64,000 bases of DNA from Adhaeribacter arboris (GTDB taxonomy: Bacteria; Bacteroidota; Bacteroidia; Cytophagales; Hymenobacteraceae): assembly GCF_003023845.1 (NCBI RefSeq), contig NZ_PYFT01000001.1:5580001-5644000 (forward strand), given 5' to 3'. Under the pieces are notes generated by a model. It was given only the letters and a program-made list of their open reading frames with translations. It had not been told where the DNA came from and did no database searches. Positions 9,881 to 20,600 of the stretch are shown piece by piece. The stretch's first letter is position 1, and every line of letters begins with the position of its first letter. A program made the position numbers and the translations under genes.

Positions 9881-10945
9881 ATGCTCGACACGCAGACGAT
9901 CCAGATACAAAAAACTACCGAATCTCGGTTATCGGCCGTAGATTTTGCAAATCTTGATTTTGGTGCAGTTTTTTCTGACCACATGCTGGTTATTGATTAT
10001 GCCAATGGTGAGTGGCAAACGCCTACTATTGTTCCCTTTGCTGATTTTAAATTAAGTCCGGCTAATCCGGCTTTGCACTACGGACAAGCCATTTTTGAAG
10101 GCTTAAAAGCTTATAAAAATGAGCAAAGCGAAATATCCGTTTTTCGTCCGGTAGCTAACTTAGACCGGCTAAACATTTCGGCAGAGCGTTTATGCATGCC
10201 TACTTTACCGGAAGAACTGTTTATGCAAGGTTTAACCGAATTGCTGCGCCTCGATGCCGATTGGATTCCTTCGGCTCCGGGTAGTGCCTTGTATATCCGG
10301 CCATTTATGTTCGGAACCGGCGAGTTTTTAGGAGTAAGACCCGCAACGGAATACCGCTTTGCCATTATTACCTGTCCGGTAAATGCTTATTATTCGGCGC
10401 CTTTACGGGTTAAGGTAGAAGAAACGTATGTGCGGGCAGTAGAAGGAGGTTTTGGTTTTGCGAAAGCTGCTGGTAATTACGCCGGATCTTTGTTACCGGC
10501 TAAAAAAGCTTTTGAAGCCGGTTACCATCAATTACTCTGGACAGACGGTAAAACCCACGAATATTTTGAAGAATCGGGTACCATGAACTTGATGTTCGTA
10601 ATTAACGATACTTTACTAACGCCGGCTTTAAGTACTTCCATTTTGGCAGGTATTACCCGCGACAGTATCCTGCAATTAGCCAAAGATCAAGGCATAACGG
10701 TAGAAGAGCGCAAAGTTTCGGTAGGGGAAGTAATGGAAGCCATTCAGCAAGGTACTTTGCAAGAAGCATTTGGCTGCGGTACGGCCGCTGTTATTTCGCA
10801 CATTGTTACCATTGGTTATCAGGGTCAGGATTACGAATTACCACCCGTTAATACCCGGAAATATTCTCCGCAATTAGCTCAAGTCTTAGATGATATCCGC
10901 ACGGGCAAAGCTCCGGATACCCACAATTGGATGGTTCAGATTTAA
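9881..10945 (+). CDS. ilvE: Branched-chain amino acid aminotransferase
   Basis: A 354-residue PLP enzyme of fold type IV that transfers amino groups between glutamate and the 2-oxo acids of leucine, isoleucine and valine, the last step of their synthesis and first step of breakdown. Family signatures seen include HYGQAIFEGLKAY, FRPVANLDRLNISAERL, YIRPFMFGTGEFLGV, the PLP lysine K195 in GFGFAKAAGNYAGSL, and the EESGTMNLMFV and GCGTAAVISH phosphate-binding segments. Length is typical of the larger (class II) bacterial BCAT group. It stands alone, without other ilv/leu genes beside it. The ATG chosen follows an AT-rich leader with a possible promoter at 9796. Confidence 0.95.
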   Translation: MLDTQTIQIQKTTESRLSAVDFANLDFGAVFSDHMLVIDYANGEWQTPTIVPFADFKLSPANPALHYGQAIFEGLKAYKNEQSEISVFRPVANLDRLNISAERLCMPTLPEELFMQGLTELLRLDADWIPSAPGSALYIRPFMFGTGEFLGVRPATEYRFAIITCPVNAYYSAPLRVKVEETYVRAVEGGFGFAKAAGNYAGSLLPAKKAFEAGYHQLLWTDGKTHEYFEESGTMNLMFVINDTLLTPALSTSILAGITRDSILQLAKDQGITVEERKVSVGEVMEAIQQGTLQEAFGCGTAAVISHIVTIGYQGQDYELPPVNTRKYSPQLAQVLDDIRTGKAPDTHNWMVQI

Positions 10946-11111
10946 AATTAGGTTATACGTAATAGGTTGTAAGTAGTAAGTTTGGTAAGTTTTAATTACC
11001 GCTTACGGCTTACAACCTTTTATTTTCTTCCTACTTCTTAATGTAACAACTTAAATTCTCAATAGTAAAACAACAACCTAAAACCTACTACTTATAACTT
11101 ATAACGTAAAC
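10946..11111. repeat. Intergenic imperfect inverted repeats of a TTATAAGT/GTAAG family
   Basis: The spacer between ilvE and prfB holds an imperfect inverted repeat (10964-10973 with 11009-11018) and further copies of related words. The 14-mer at 11097-11110 recurs in reverse complement at 43154-43167, also in an intergenic spacer. This looks like a small dispersed intergenic repeat family rather than coding DNA. Confidence 0.55.
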
Positions 11112-12189
11112 ATGACGGTAGAACAAATTAAAGATTTAAAGGCCCGGGTAGAGGCTTTGAGGAGGTATCTTTGACTACGATGCGAAAAAAACGCAGGTAA
11201 CCGAAACGGAACAACAAACCACTGCTTCCGGCTTTTGGGATGATTCTAAAAAAGCCGAAGCAATTTTAAAAGAAATAAAATCAATTAAAATCTGGACTGA
11301 TCAGTTTGAGGAAGTAGCTACCCGGTTAGCTGATCTGGAAGTATTATTTGACTTTTATAAAGAAGGGGACGTTTCGGAGGAAGACATTACCCGGGAATAC
11401 GCGGATACCTTGGCCTTATTAGAACAGTTGGAATTTAAGCGCATGCTCAGCAACGAAGAAGATCAACTGAGCGCCATTTTAGAAATTAATCCGGGAGCCG
11501 GCGGTACCGAGAGCCAGGATTGGGCCGAAATGCTGATGCGGATGTATATTATGTGGGCGGAAAGTCATCGGTACCAGGTTAGACAGTTAAATTACCAGGC
11601 CGGCGACGGAGCTGGTATTAAGTCGGCTACGCTTGAAATTAACGGCGACTTTGCGTATGGCTATTTAAAATCAGAAATTGGGGTTCACCGTTTAGTGCGC
11701 ATTTCTCCCTTTGATTCCGGAGGACGCCGCCACACCTCTTTTGCTTCGGTATTTGCTTATCCTTTAGTGGACGACTCCATTCATATTGATATCAATCTGG
11801 CCGATATTGAATGGGATACGTTTCGGTCGGGGGGGGCCGGTGGGCAAAATGTAAATAAAGTAGAAACTGCCGTACGCTTAAAGCACAAACCTTCGGGTAT
11901 TATCATTGAATGCCAGATAGAGCGGTCGCAGCTGATGAATAAAGAACATGCCATCAACATGTTACGCTCCCGCTTGTACCAAATAGAAGTAGACAAACGC
12001 AACGAAGAGCGCGATAAACTGGAAAGTACCAAAAAACGCATTGATTTTGGTTCCCAAATCCGGAATTACGTTTTACACCCGTACAAATTAATTAAAGATT
12101 TACGTACCGGCATAGAACGGACCGACGTACAAACCGTTTTAGACGGAGATTTAGACGAATATATTAAAGCTTTTTTAATGCAGAGTTAA
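11112..12189 (+). CDS. prfB: Peptide chain release factor 2, with programmed +1 frameshift
   Basis: RF2 recognises UGA/UAA stop codons and triggers peptide release. The gene is split: codons 1-20 run from ATG 11112 to CTT 11169-11171, followed by an in-frame TGA (11172-11174). Skipping one T continues as GAC at 11173 and gives a 358-residue protein of normal RF2 length. The slippery context is the classic one: an AGGAGG Shine-Dalgarno-like hexamer (11160-11165), TAT, CTT, TGA C. Downstream, the stop-codon-reading tripeptide SPF is at residues 198-200 and the catalytic GGQ at 243-245. In this family RF2 shortage favours frameshifting, so the site autoregulates synthesis. Annotators that ignore the shift would call only the segment from about 11410. 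It is likely transcribed alone; a terminator follows at 12275. Confidence 0.96.
11160..11175 (+). promoter_or_regulatory. prfB: prfB programmed +1 frameshift site
   Basis: AGGAGG, 3-nt spacer TAT, slippery CTT and stop TGA followed by C form the conserved RF2 autoregulatory frameshift signal. The SD-like hexamer is notable because translation starts in this window mostly lack one. Confidence 0.95.
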
Positions 12190-12274
12190 ACTCTGTGGCT
12201 TAGATAAGCAAATTCTTTTTACTATTCAATTATCTCAATAATCTAAATAATTAATTTTATCTTATAAATAATAT

Positions 12275-12310
12275 AATAAAAGCGTGCTTTAGTTAAAGTA
12301 CGCTTTTATT
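12275..12310 (+). terminator. Rho-independent terminator after prfB
   Basis: A 16-bp stem (12275-12290 with 12295-12310, one G-U pair) with a 4-nt loop, flanked by A- and T-rich arms. The rest of the 480-bp spacer up to 12669 is very AT-rich and holds no ORF; it must contain the promoter of the first SusC gene, but no clear TAnnTTTG was seen. Confidence 0.85.
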
Positions 12311-12669
12311 ATTTGTACAGGTATCTAGCTGATATTTTTAAAAGTATTTAACTTTAGTATTTGATTTTTTAAAAATATATAATAAAGTTAAATATAGTTA
12401 AGTTTTATTGCATAATCCAAAATGAAAATGACTGCGTTGTATTTAAATTATAAAAATTATTTTACAATTTTTAATTAAGATATAATCTTATATAAATCTT
12501 AATTAAATTATAATAAACTAATCTTCAAGTATTTAGAATCAAAATTATAAAACTTCCGTATATAAGTGCCTAAACTAGGCAATATTAAGATTTTGTTAAT
12601 TCGCTCAAAATCTTTAAAATTGAACATAGTTCTTATATTTTTTAACTAAAACAAACTAAAACCAACAAA

Positions 12670-15600
12670 ATGAAAAAAATTCTACTGATGAATTTTCTTT
12701 TTGTCATGATGCTGTTGCAAACGGCATTTGCACAAGATAAGAAAATCTCGGGCCGGGTTCTCGACGCAGCGTCGAACCAGGGCTTACCTGGAGTAACGGT
12801 ATTGGTGAAGGGTACCTCTACGGGTACTGCTACCGATGCGGAAGGTAATTATTCTTTAAATGTACCTAATACGGGTACCTTAGTATTCAGTTTTATCGGT
12901 TACACTACTATAGAGCAAGCTATTGGCGCTGCTTCTACCGTAAACGTTTCGCTAGCGGCCGATACCCGCCAGTTAAATGAAGTAGTGGTTACCGCCTTAG
13001 GGGTAGAAAGAAGCCGTAACTCTTTGCCGTACGCGGCCACTCAAGTTGCGGGGGATGATGTTACAAAAGCTCGTAACCCAAACTTCTTGAACTCTTTATC
13101 GGGTAAAGTATCAGGGGTAAATATCAGACAATCGAACAACATCGGTGGTTCTACCAACGTGGTTATCCGGGGTAATAAATCCTTGTATAACAGTAACCAG
13201 GCTTTGTTTGTAGTAGACGGAGTGCCAATTAGTAATGCCAACACCAATCAATCGGATCAGTATACCGGCCGGGGTGGCTATGACTACGGTAACGTAGGGG
13301 CCGACGTTAACCCCGACGATATTGCTTCGGTAAGTATCTTAAAAGGTGCTGCGGCAACTGCTCTTTATGGTTCCCGTGCCTCTAACGGGGTAATTTTAAT
13401 TACTACTAAAAAAGGTAAAAAAGGTAATGTAAATGTTACTCTTAATACGGGTGCCACAATGGGCTTCGTGGATAAGAGTACTTTTGTTAAATATCAGGAT
13501 CAATATGGGGCTGGTTACGGCGCTTATTATGGTCCGAACGAAGATGCTTACTTTCAACAGTATAACAGACCTGGTTTCGAACCGGGAGCATTGTATGTTC
13601 CATTTACCGAGGATGCTTCTTATGGAGCTGGTTTTGATCCTAATTTAGCTGTATACCAATGGAACTCTTTAGATCCTACATCTCCCACTTATGCTCAAAA
13701 AACTCCTTGGGTAGCCGCTAAAAATGATCCCAGCTATTTTCTGAAAGATGCGGTAGGATTTAATAATAATATTACCATTGATGGGGGTAGTGAAGCCGGA
13801 ACTTTTAAATTAGGCTATACCAACACCAAAGACAAAGGTATTTTACCTAATAGCGAAATCAACAAGAACATGGTAAACTTTGCCGGTTCACTTAATTTAA
13901 CACCAAAATTAGTAACCAGTGCCAACATTAATTTTACCAAAATCGATGGTTTAGGCCGTTACGGTACGGGTTATGACTCCTGGAACCCAATGCAGCAATT
14001 CCGGCAATGGTTTCAAACCAATGTTGATTTAAAAGAGCAAAAAGATGCTTATTTCCGGAACAAGCAAAACATAACCTGGAACCCCAGAAGTGCTACCGAC
14101 TTACGGCCCATTTATTCGGATAATCCTTACTGGGTACGTTACGAAAACTACGAGAACGATGAGCGTTTTCACTATTTTGGTAACGTAGTAGCTACTTACA
14201 AATTTACGGATTGGTTTGATGTAATGGGTCGGGTTACCCTGGACTCTTACGACGAATTACAGGAAGAAAGAAACGCGGTAGGTAGTACCGGTACTCCTTT
14301 TTATACTCGTTATAACCGTACCGCCCGCGAAACAAACTACGACCTGATTGCTAACTTCAATAAAAATATTACCGAAGATTTTACCTTTAAAGGTTTATTG
14401 GGTAGCAACTTCCGCAGACACCAGATTAATACTATTTTTGCGCAAACCAATGGTGGTTTAGTAGTTCCGGGAATCTATTCTTTATCTAACTCGGTAAACC
14501 CGCTGAACCCACCGTTTGAAAATGACCAGAGATACGGGGTAGATGGTTACTTTGCGAGTGCTACTTTCGGTTTTAAAGAATTGGCCTTTTTAGATTTGAC
14601 TGCCAGAAGAGACCAATCTTCTACTCTACCTAAAGGTAATAATATTTATTACTATCCTTCAGCGGCTGGTAGCTTTGTGTTCTCCGAATTATTTAAAGAT
14701 ACCCCATGGTTATCTTACGGTAAAGCCCGCGTTAACTACGCCGAAGTAGGTAATGATGCTCAGGTTTATTCTGTATATAATACGTATGGCAAACAAGACC
14801 AGGAGATTAACAGCTCTACTCGTCCTTCGGTAGGTAGTTTTGGTTCTATTCCGTTATTCTCCTTACCTAATACCCGGAATAACCCAGAATTAAAACCCGA
14901 AAGAACGAAGAGTTTTGAAGCGGGGTTAGAAATGTCTTTCTTAACCAATCGCGTTGGTTTTGATGTTACCTACTATAAGTCAAACACGGTAGACCAAATT
15001 ATTCCAATTCAGGTATCAACTACCAGCGGGTTTAACTTTAAATATGTAAACTCCGGTGAAGTACAAAATAAAGGTTTTGAAGTTACTGCTTTTGTTAACC
15101 CTATTAAAAACGATAACTTCTCCTGGACTTTAAACGCTAACTGGACTCGGAACCGCAACAAGATTTTATCTTTAGCTCCTGGTACCGAAAACCTGGTAAT
15201 ATCCACTTACCAAGGCGGCGTATCTTCTAACGCCAGTGTTGGTCAACCTTTTGGTACTATTCGGGGTACAGGTTTCGTATTTAACGACAGAGGTGAAAAA
15301 GTAATTGATTCTAATCCAGCCAGTGCTACTTATGGCTTATACAAGCAATCGCCTTCTACTACTGTAATTGCGGATCCCAATGCTTCCTGGATAGGTGGTG
15401 TTTCAAACACCTTAGAATACAAAGGCGTTTCTTTATACTTCCTGATTGATGTACGGCACGGTGGTCAGTTGTTTAACTTAGATACCTATTATGGTTACGG
15501 TACGGGTATGTACCCAGAAACAGCGGGTAATAATGATTTAGGTAACCCATCCAGAGATCCGGTAGGAGAAGGTGGGGGCATTATCTTCTCGGGTGTGAAA

Positions 15601-15945
15601 GAAGACGGTACTCCTAATGATATTCGCATTGATAATACCGAAGGGGTTTATGGTTATAATCAGCCTCGCCAAATGCACGTGTATGATGCTGGATTCGTTA
15701 AGTTAAGAGAAGCTTCTTTAACTTACTCTTTACCTGCTGCTTTCATCAACAGAATTAAACCTTTCAAAGGTGTGGATCTTTCTTTAACCGGTAGAAATTT
15801 ATGGATTATTAAAAAACATGTTCCGTATGCCGATCCGGAAGATAATTTAGGTGCTGGTGGTAACGGTAACTACGGATTAGGTTATATGTCCGGTTCTTAT
15901 CCCACTACTCGCAATATCGGTGTTAACTTAAGATTTAGATTTTAA
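12670..15945 (+). CDS. SusC/RagA-family TonB-linked outer membrane protein (pair 1)
   Basis: A 1091-residue outer-membrane transporter. A signal peptide ends at residue 21 (AFAQ). Residues about 24-110 form a carboxypeptidase-regulatory-like domain (SGRVLDAASNQGLPGVTVLV), then the LNEVVVTALG segment that precedes the plug domain (about 115-240, with VDGVPISN and SRASNGVILITTKKGK). The remainder is a 22-strand-type beta barrel ending in the aromatic LRFRF. SusC proteins form TonB-dependent channels capped by a SusD lipoprotein and import oligosaccharides or peptides. The matching SusD gene begins 10 bp downstream. The substrate cannot be read from sequence; no glycoside hydrolase, sigma factor or regulator sits next to it on this strand. 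Confidence 0.95.
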   Translation: MKKILLMNFLFVMMLLQTAFAQDKKISGRVLDAASNQGLPGVTVLVKGTSTGTATDAEGNYSLNVPNTGTLVFSFIGYTTIEQAIGAASTVNVSLAADTRQLNEVVVTALGVERSRNSLPYAATQVAGDDVTKARNPNFLNSLSGKVSGVNIRQSNNIGGSTNVVIRGNKSLYNSNQALFVVDGVPISNANTNQSDQYTGRGGYDYGNVGADVNPDDIASVSILKGAAATALYGSRASNGVILITTKKGKKGNVNVTLNTGATMGFVDKSTFVKYQDQYGAGYGAYYGPNEDAYFQQYNRPGFEPGALYVPFTEDASYGAGFDPNLAVYQWNSLDPTSPTYAQKTPWVAAKNDPSYFLKDAVGFNNNITIDGGSEAGTFKLGYTNTKDKGILPNSEINKNMVNFAGSLNLTPKLVTSANINFTKIDGLGRYGTGYDSWNPMQQFRQWFQTNVDLKEQKDAYFRNKQNITWNPRSATDLRPIYSDNPYWVRYENYENDERFHYFGNVVATYKFTDWFDVMGRVTLDSYDELQEERNAVGSTGTPFYTRYNRTARETNYDLIANFNKNITEDFTFKGLLGSNFRRHQINTIFAQTNGGLVVPGIYSLSNSVNPLNPPFENDQRYGVDGYFASATFGFKELAFLDLTARRDQSSTLPKGNNIYYYPSAAGSFVFSELFKDTPWLSYGKARVNYAEVGNDAQVYSVYNTYGKQDQEINSSTRPSVGSFGSIPLFSLPNTRNNPELKPERTKSFEAGLEMSFLTNRVGFDVTYYKSNTVDQIIPIQVSTTSGFNFKYVNSGEVQNKGFEVTAFVNPIKNDNFSWTLNANWTRNRNKILSLAPGTENLVISTYQGGVSSNASVGQPFGTIRGTGFVFNDRGEKVIDSNPASATYGLYKQSPSTTVIADPNASWIGGVSNTLEYKGVSLYFLIDVRHGGQLFNLDTYYGYGTGMYPETAGNNDLGNPSRDPVGEGGGIIFSGVKEDGTPNDIRIDNTEGVYGYNQPRQMHVYDAGFVKLREASLTYSLPAAFINRIKPFKGVDLSLTGRNLWIIKKHVPYADPEDNLGAGGNGNYGLGYMSGSYPTTRNIGVNLRFRF

Positions 15946-15955
15946 TTAAATAGAA

Positions 15956-17386
15956 ATGAAAAAAATATTAATATTCTGCATCCCGGCACTGATGTTCGCT
16001 ACATCGTGTAAAGATTTGGATGATTACAATAACTTAAACCCTAAAGCAGCTACTGTTGTTCCGGGCGTTTCTTTAGTAAGTAATGCCCAACGAGTATTAG
16101 CTAATACGGTAAATACCCCCGATTATAATATAAACCCATTCCGGTTTTATGTGCAGCATTGGGCAGCCACTACCTACCCGGATGAAAGTCAATTTATTAT
16201 TGAAACCAGATCTATTAACCGTTTTTTCTGGGATCCTTTATACCGGGATGTATTAAGTGATTTAAACGAGGGTAAAAAAATTATTACCGCGGATGCCGTT
16301 TTAGATCCGAAAGTTAAAGCCAATCAATTAGCGGCTGTAGAAGTTCTGGAAGTTTATGCCTGGTCCGTATTGGTAAACACTTTTGGTGATGTTCCTTACA
16401 CCGAAGCTTTAAATGCGGATAACGTTTTACCTAAATTTGATGATGATGCCGCTATTTATGCGGATTTGGCTACCCGCTTAGATAAAGCTATTGGTATGTT
16501 TGATGCCACTGCGGCGGGTTTAGGTACCGGTGATTTATATTACAGTGGCAACGTCGCTAATTGGGTTAAATTTGCTAATTCTCTGAAGTTGCGTTTGGGT
16601 ATGAACTACGCCGATGTAGATCCTGGCAAGTCAAAAACAATGGTAGAGGCTGCAGTGCCTAATGTTTTTACCTCTAATGCCGACAATGCCAAAATCACTT
16701 ATTTAAATGCATTACCCAACCGTAATCAACTGTACGAATCTTTAGTGCAAAGTGGCCGGTCTGATTTTGTCGGTGCTAGTACTTTAGTTGATCCAATGGT
16801 TGCTACTAACGATCCACGACTTCCAATTTATTTTAAACCAGTGGCAGGTAGTGCTACTTTTAAAGGAGGAACGGCTGGCGCACCGAACAGTGCAACTAAT
16901 AATTCTACTCCTGGTGCCGCCTTGGAAAATCCTACCCTACCTGGAATGCTGTTAACTTACTCCGAAGTGGAGTTTTTATTAGCAGAAGCCGTAGAAAGAG
17001 GATACGCAGTTAGTGGAACCGCAGCCCAACATTATAATGCTGGCGTTACTGCTTCTATTTTAGAATGGGGCGTTACTGCTGCTGCGGCTGAATCGTATTT
17101 GGCCCAGCCCGCGGTTGCCTATGCTACAGCAGCGGGTGATTGGAAGCAGAAAATAGGTACTCAGAAATGGATTGCCTTGTATAGCCAACCAACTCAGGCC
17201 TGGACGGAATGGAGAAGATTAGATGCTCCTAATTTAGTAAAACCAGCGGCGGCCATCTCCGAAATCCCGCTTCGATTAACGTACCCGACTACGGAAGCTA
17301 ACTTAAATACTACTAATTACCAAGCTGCTTCATCTGCAATTGGCGGCGACGTGGTAACTGCCAGAATTTTCTGGGATAAGTTGTAA
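15956..17386 (+). CDS. SusD/RagB-family nutrient-binding outer membrane lipoprotein (pair 1)
   Basis: A 476-residue lipoprotein with a signal peptide and lipobox FATSC, so Cys18 is the lipidated residue. The pattern NLNPKAATVVPG after the signal, the segment KFANSLKLRLGMNYAD and the region YSEVEFLLAEAVERGY are typical of the SusD-like_2 group of helical TPR-containing substrate-binding lids. The protein should sit on the SusC barrel encoded 10 bp upstream, and both are probably translated from one mRNA that ends at the strong hairpin at 17399-17456. The substrate is unknown. Confidence 0.92.
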   Translation: MKKILIFCIPALMFATSCKDLDDYNNLNPKAATVVPGVSLVSNAQRVLANTVNTPDYNINPFRFYVQHWAATTYPDESQFIIETRSINRFFWDPLYRDVLSDLNEGKKIITADAVLDPKVKANQLAAVEVLEVYAWSVLVNTFGDVPYTEALNADNVLPKFDDDAAIYADLATRLDKAIGMFDATAAGLGTGDLYYSGNVANWVKFANSLKLRLGMNYADVDPGKSKTMVEAAVPNVFTSNADNAKITYLNALPNRNQLYESLVQSGRSDFVGASTLVDPMVATNDPRLPIYFKPVAGSATFKGGTAGAPNSATNNSTPGAALENPTLPGMLLTYSEVEFLLAEAVERGYAVSGTAAQHYNAGVTASILEWGVTAAAAESYLAQPAVAYATAAGDWKQKIGTQKWIALYSQPTQAWTEWRRLDAPNLVKPAAAISEIPLRLTYPTTEANLNTTNYQAASSAIGGDVVTARIFWDKL

Positions 17387-17398
17387 TTTTTAATTTCT

Positions 17399-17456
17399 AA
17401 TTCTAGTGCATAAAAAAAGGCGAACTATGATTCGCCTTTTTTTATGCACTAGAATT
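17399..17456. terminator. Strong bidirectional hairpin terminator after SusC/D pair 1
   Basis: A perfect 26-bp stem (17399-17424 with 17431-17456) and a 6-nt loop, with runs of A and T inside the arms. It separates the two SusC/D units. Confidence 0.9.
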
Positions 17457-17607
17457 ACGAATAAGCTTTTAATAAATAATTACTCCAATTTAATTAAGGA
17501 AGAACAATTTTTAATCTAATTAGGGATTTTTAATTGTTTTTTCAATTAGAGGCAATAAAAATTTAAGATTATAAATTAAAAAGCAATATCATTTTTTATT
17601 TCCTAGC

Positions 17608-17615
17608 TAATTTTG
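17608..17615 (+). promoter_or_regulatory. Candidate -7 promoter element for SusC/D pair 2
   Basis: TAATTTTG matches TAnnTTTG 43 bp before the SusC ATG. A -33 TTG at the right spacing is not present, so this is tentative. Confidence 0.4.
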
Positions 17616-17658
17616 GTAAATTGTACCTAAGTATTATTATCTATCAAATCAAACTAAA

Positions 17659-20600
17659 ATGAAAAAAATTTTACTATTGAGTTTTCTCCTGTTTACGATG
17701 CTTCTGTTGCAGGCCAAAGCTCAAGACAGAACCATTACCGGTAAAGTTACCGATGGTTCTAACAGCCAGGGCCTTCCGGGCGTTACAGTATTGGTGAAAG
17801 GCACTTCCACTGGAACATCGACGGATACAGAAGGTAATTATTCTCTACAAGTGCCTACAACAGGACAAACCTTAGTATTTAGTTTTATTGGCTATCTTAC
17901 CCAAGAGCGTCCTATTGGTAGTACTACTGTTTTAAATGTTACTCTTCCTGTGGATGCCAAACAATTACAAGAAGTAGTGGTAACGGCTTTGGGCGTAGAG
18001 CGGGAAAAAAGAACTCTTGGTTATGCGGCTCAAAATGTTGCTCCCCAGCAAATTTTAAATTCCCGGGAGCCTAACCTGGTAAATGCGCTGGCGGGTAAAG
18101 TGGCTGGAGTGCAAATTAATAACTCCGGTGGTCAGGCGGGTTCTTCTTCGCGGATCGTTATTAGAGGTAATACTTCCTTAACGGGCAATAACCAGCCTTT
18201 ATTTGTGGTAGATGGTATTCCGATTGATAACTCTACCAACCGGGGTATTTCAGAAAATACAGAGAGTGCTTTATTTAATGGGTATGCCGGTAACCGGGGT
18301 ATTGATATTGACCCAAATATTATTGAAAATGTAACGGTATTAAAGGGTGCCTCCGCTACTGCGTTATATGGTTCCAGAGGTGCTTTTGGGGTTATCTTAA
18401 TTACTACTAAAAAAGGACAAAAATCTGCTGACCGGAAATACCCGAGAGTTTCTTTATCTTCTAGTGTAGCTTTTGACGATGCTATTACCGAAGGTTATCA
18501 AAACAAATACTTACAAGGTTTAAATGGTTTGTACCGGAATGGTTTGCCGTTAGGCCAAGGTGGTTACGCTCAAACTCCGAACGGCGCTTCTCAAGGAACA
18601 ACCAGTTGGGGACCTCACCGCGATTCGGTTAGCCAGGCCGTAATTGACTCAATTGGTATGCCGCGCGTTTTTGACCCGAGAAAAGATTTTTATAGAACCG
18701 GCCAAGTTTGGAACAACTCTCTATCTATTAGTGGTGGGGGCGACAAATCAACTTATATCGTTACCTACTCCAACCTAAACCAACAGGGGATTGTACCGAA
18801 TAACACCTTTAAGCGCAATAGCGTTTTAGCAAGCTTTTCCTCGCAGTTAAGCGAAAAATTCAGTGTTAGTACCTCGGTAAACTACATTAATTCTAAAAAC
18901 AATAGGATGCCGGAAGGGAATACAAAACGGTCTTATTTATACAGCTTAAACTTTGCCCCGATTAGTTTTGATAACAAAGCTGCTTTTGAGCAATTTGGTA
19001 ACCGTAGCTGGACAACTGGAACTGGCTTTAATAACCCTTACTGGTTAACGGAGAATTCGACTATGCCTAATACCGTGGATAGAATTATTGCTTCTAATGA
19101 GGCAACTCTGGAAATTTTACCGTGGTTAAAATTAACTAATCGGGTAGGTTTAGATACTTACACCGACAACCAAAAGGAACATGTAAACATAGGTACTCTT
19201 TCGGTACCGAATGGTAGAATGTTCGAATCTTTGATTAAGAGAACGCAAATTAATAATGACTTGATTTTGGCAATTAATAAAAACTTTAGTGAAGACTGGG
19301 TTTTAAATGCTTTAATTGGTCACAATGTAAATCAACGTTCATACACCAGCAGAACCATTCAAGGTTTTAACCTCGGTCAACCTGGCTTCTATGATATTAC
19401 TAACGTAGAATCTACCCAACCTTTTCAATCCGATACGGAAAGAAGATTAATTGGTCTTTATGCCAGTGCTACCGTAGATTACAAAAATTATTTATTCCTG
19501 AATTTAACGGCCAGAAACGACTGGTCTTCTACGTTGCCCGCCGGTAATAATTCTTACTTCTATCCATCTGTATCTTTAGGTTTTGTATTTACCGAAGTTC
19601 TTGGCCTGGCTAACAACACGTACTTCCCTTATGGTAAACTGCGAATATCTTACGCGCAAGCTGGTAACGATGCCAGTGAATACCTAACTAACCAAACTTA
19701 TCAGCAAGCAAACCCAAGCGATGGTCAAAGAGGTAATATTAACTTTCCGTTTCAGGGAGTTAATGCTTTTCAAACGGGTACCTTGTTAACTAACAATAAT
19801 CTAATTCCGGAAATTGTAACCGAAAAAGAAATTGGAGCTGATTTAAAATTCTTTAAAAACCGTTTAGGAGTAGATGTTTCTCTTTATGATAAAGTGAGTA
19901 AATCGCAAATTCTGCAACAGGAAATTAGTTCTTCCAGTGGTTTTGTGGAGCGCGTAATTAATGCCGGGGAAATTCAAAACAGAGGTATTGAATTAACAGT
20001 ACAAGCTACGCCTATTGCAGTTAAAGATTTTACCTGGGATGTTCAACTAAACTATGGTAAAAACAACTATCGTCTTAAATCTATTGCCGAAGGGGTAGAT
20101 AATATTTTCTTAGGTGGTTTTGAATCTCCACAAATAAGAGCAGATAAAACCTATGGTTACGGCGTAATCTGGGGCCAAGGATTTAAACGCAACGATGACG
20201 GAAAATTAGTTATTGGCGATGATGGTTTGCCTTTATTAGCGGATGAATTAGGACCAATTGGTAATTCTACTCCAAAATGGGCGGGTGGATTACGGAATAC
20301 TTTCACTTACAAAGGTATTTCTTTATCTGCTTTGTTTGATGCCCGTAAAGGTGGCGACATCATGAATATGGATTTGTTCTATTCTACTTTCTACGGTACA
20401 GCTAAGGTAACGGAGCAAAGAAATACGACTATTGTTTATGATGGCGTGAAAGAAGATGGCTCACCTAACACTACTCCTGTTTTGCGTGATCAGGATTATT
20501 TCCTTAACTGGTATTCTGCTGTTGATGAAAACTTTGTGGAAGATGGCAGCTTTGTTAAATTAAGAGAAGTTACCTTAAGTTACTCTTTACCTCAGGCTTT

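Noticed and set aside
11410-12189. prfB starting at 11410 as a shortened 259-residue protein
   Set aside because: The real start is ATG 11112 with a programmed +1 frameshift; the 11410 ORF only reflects the frame after the shift.
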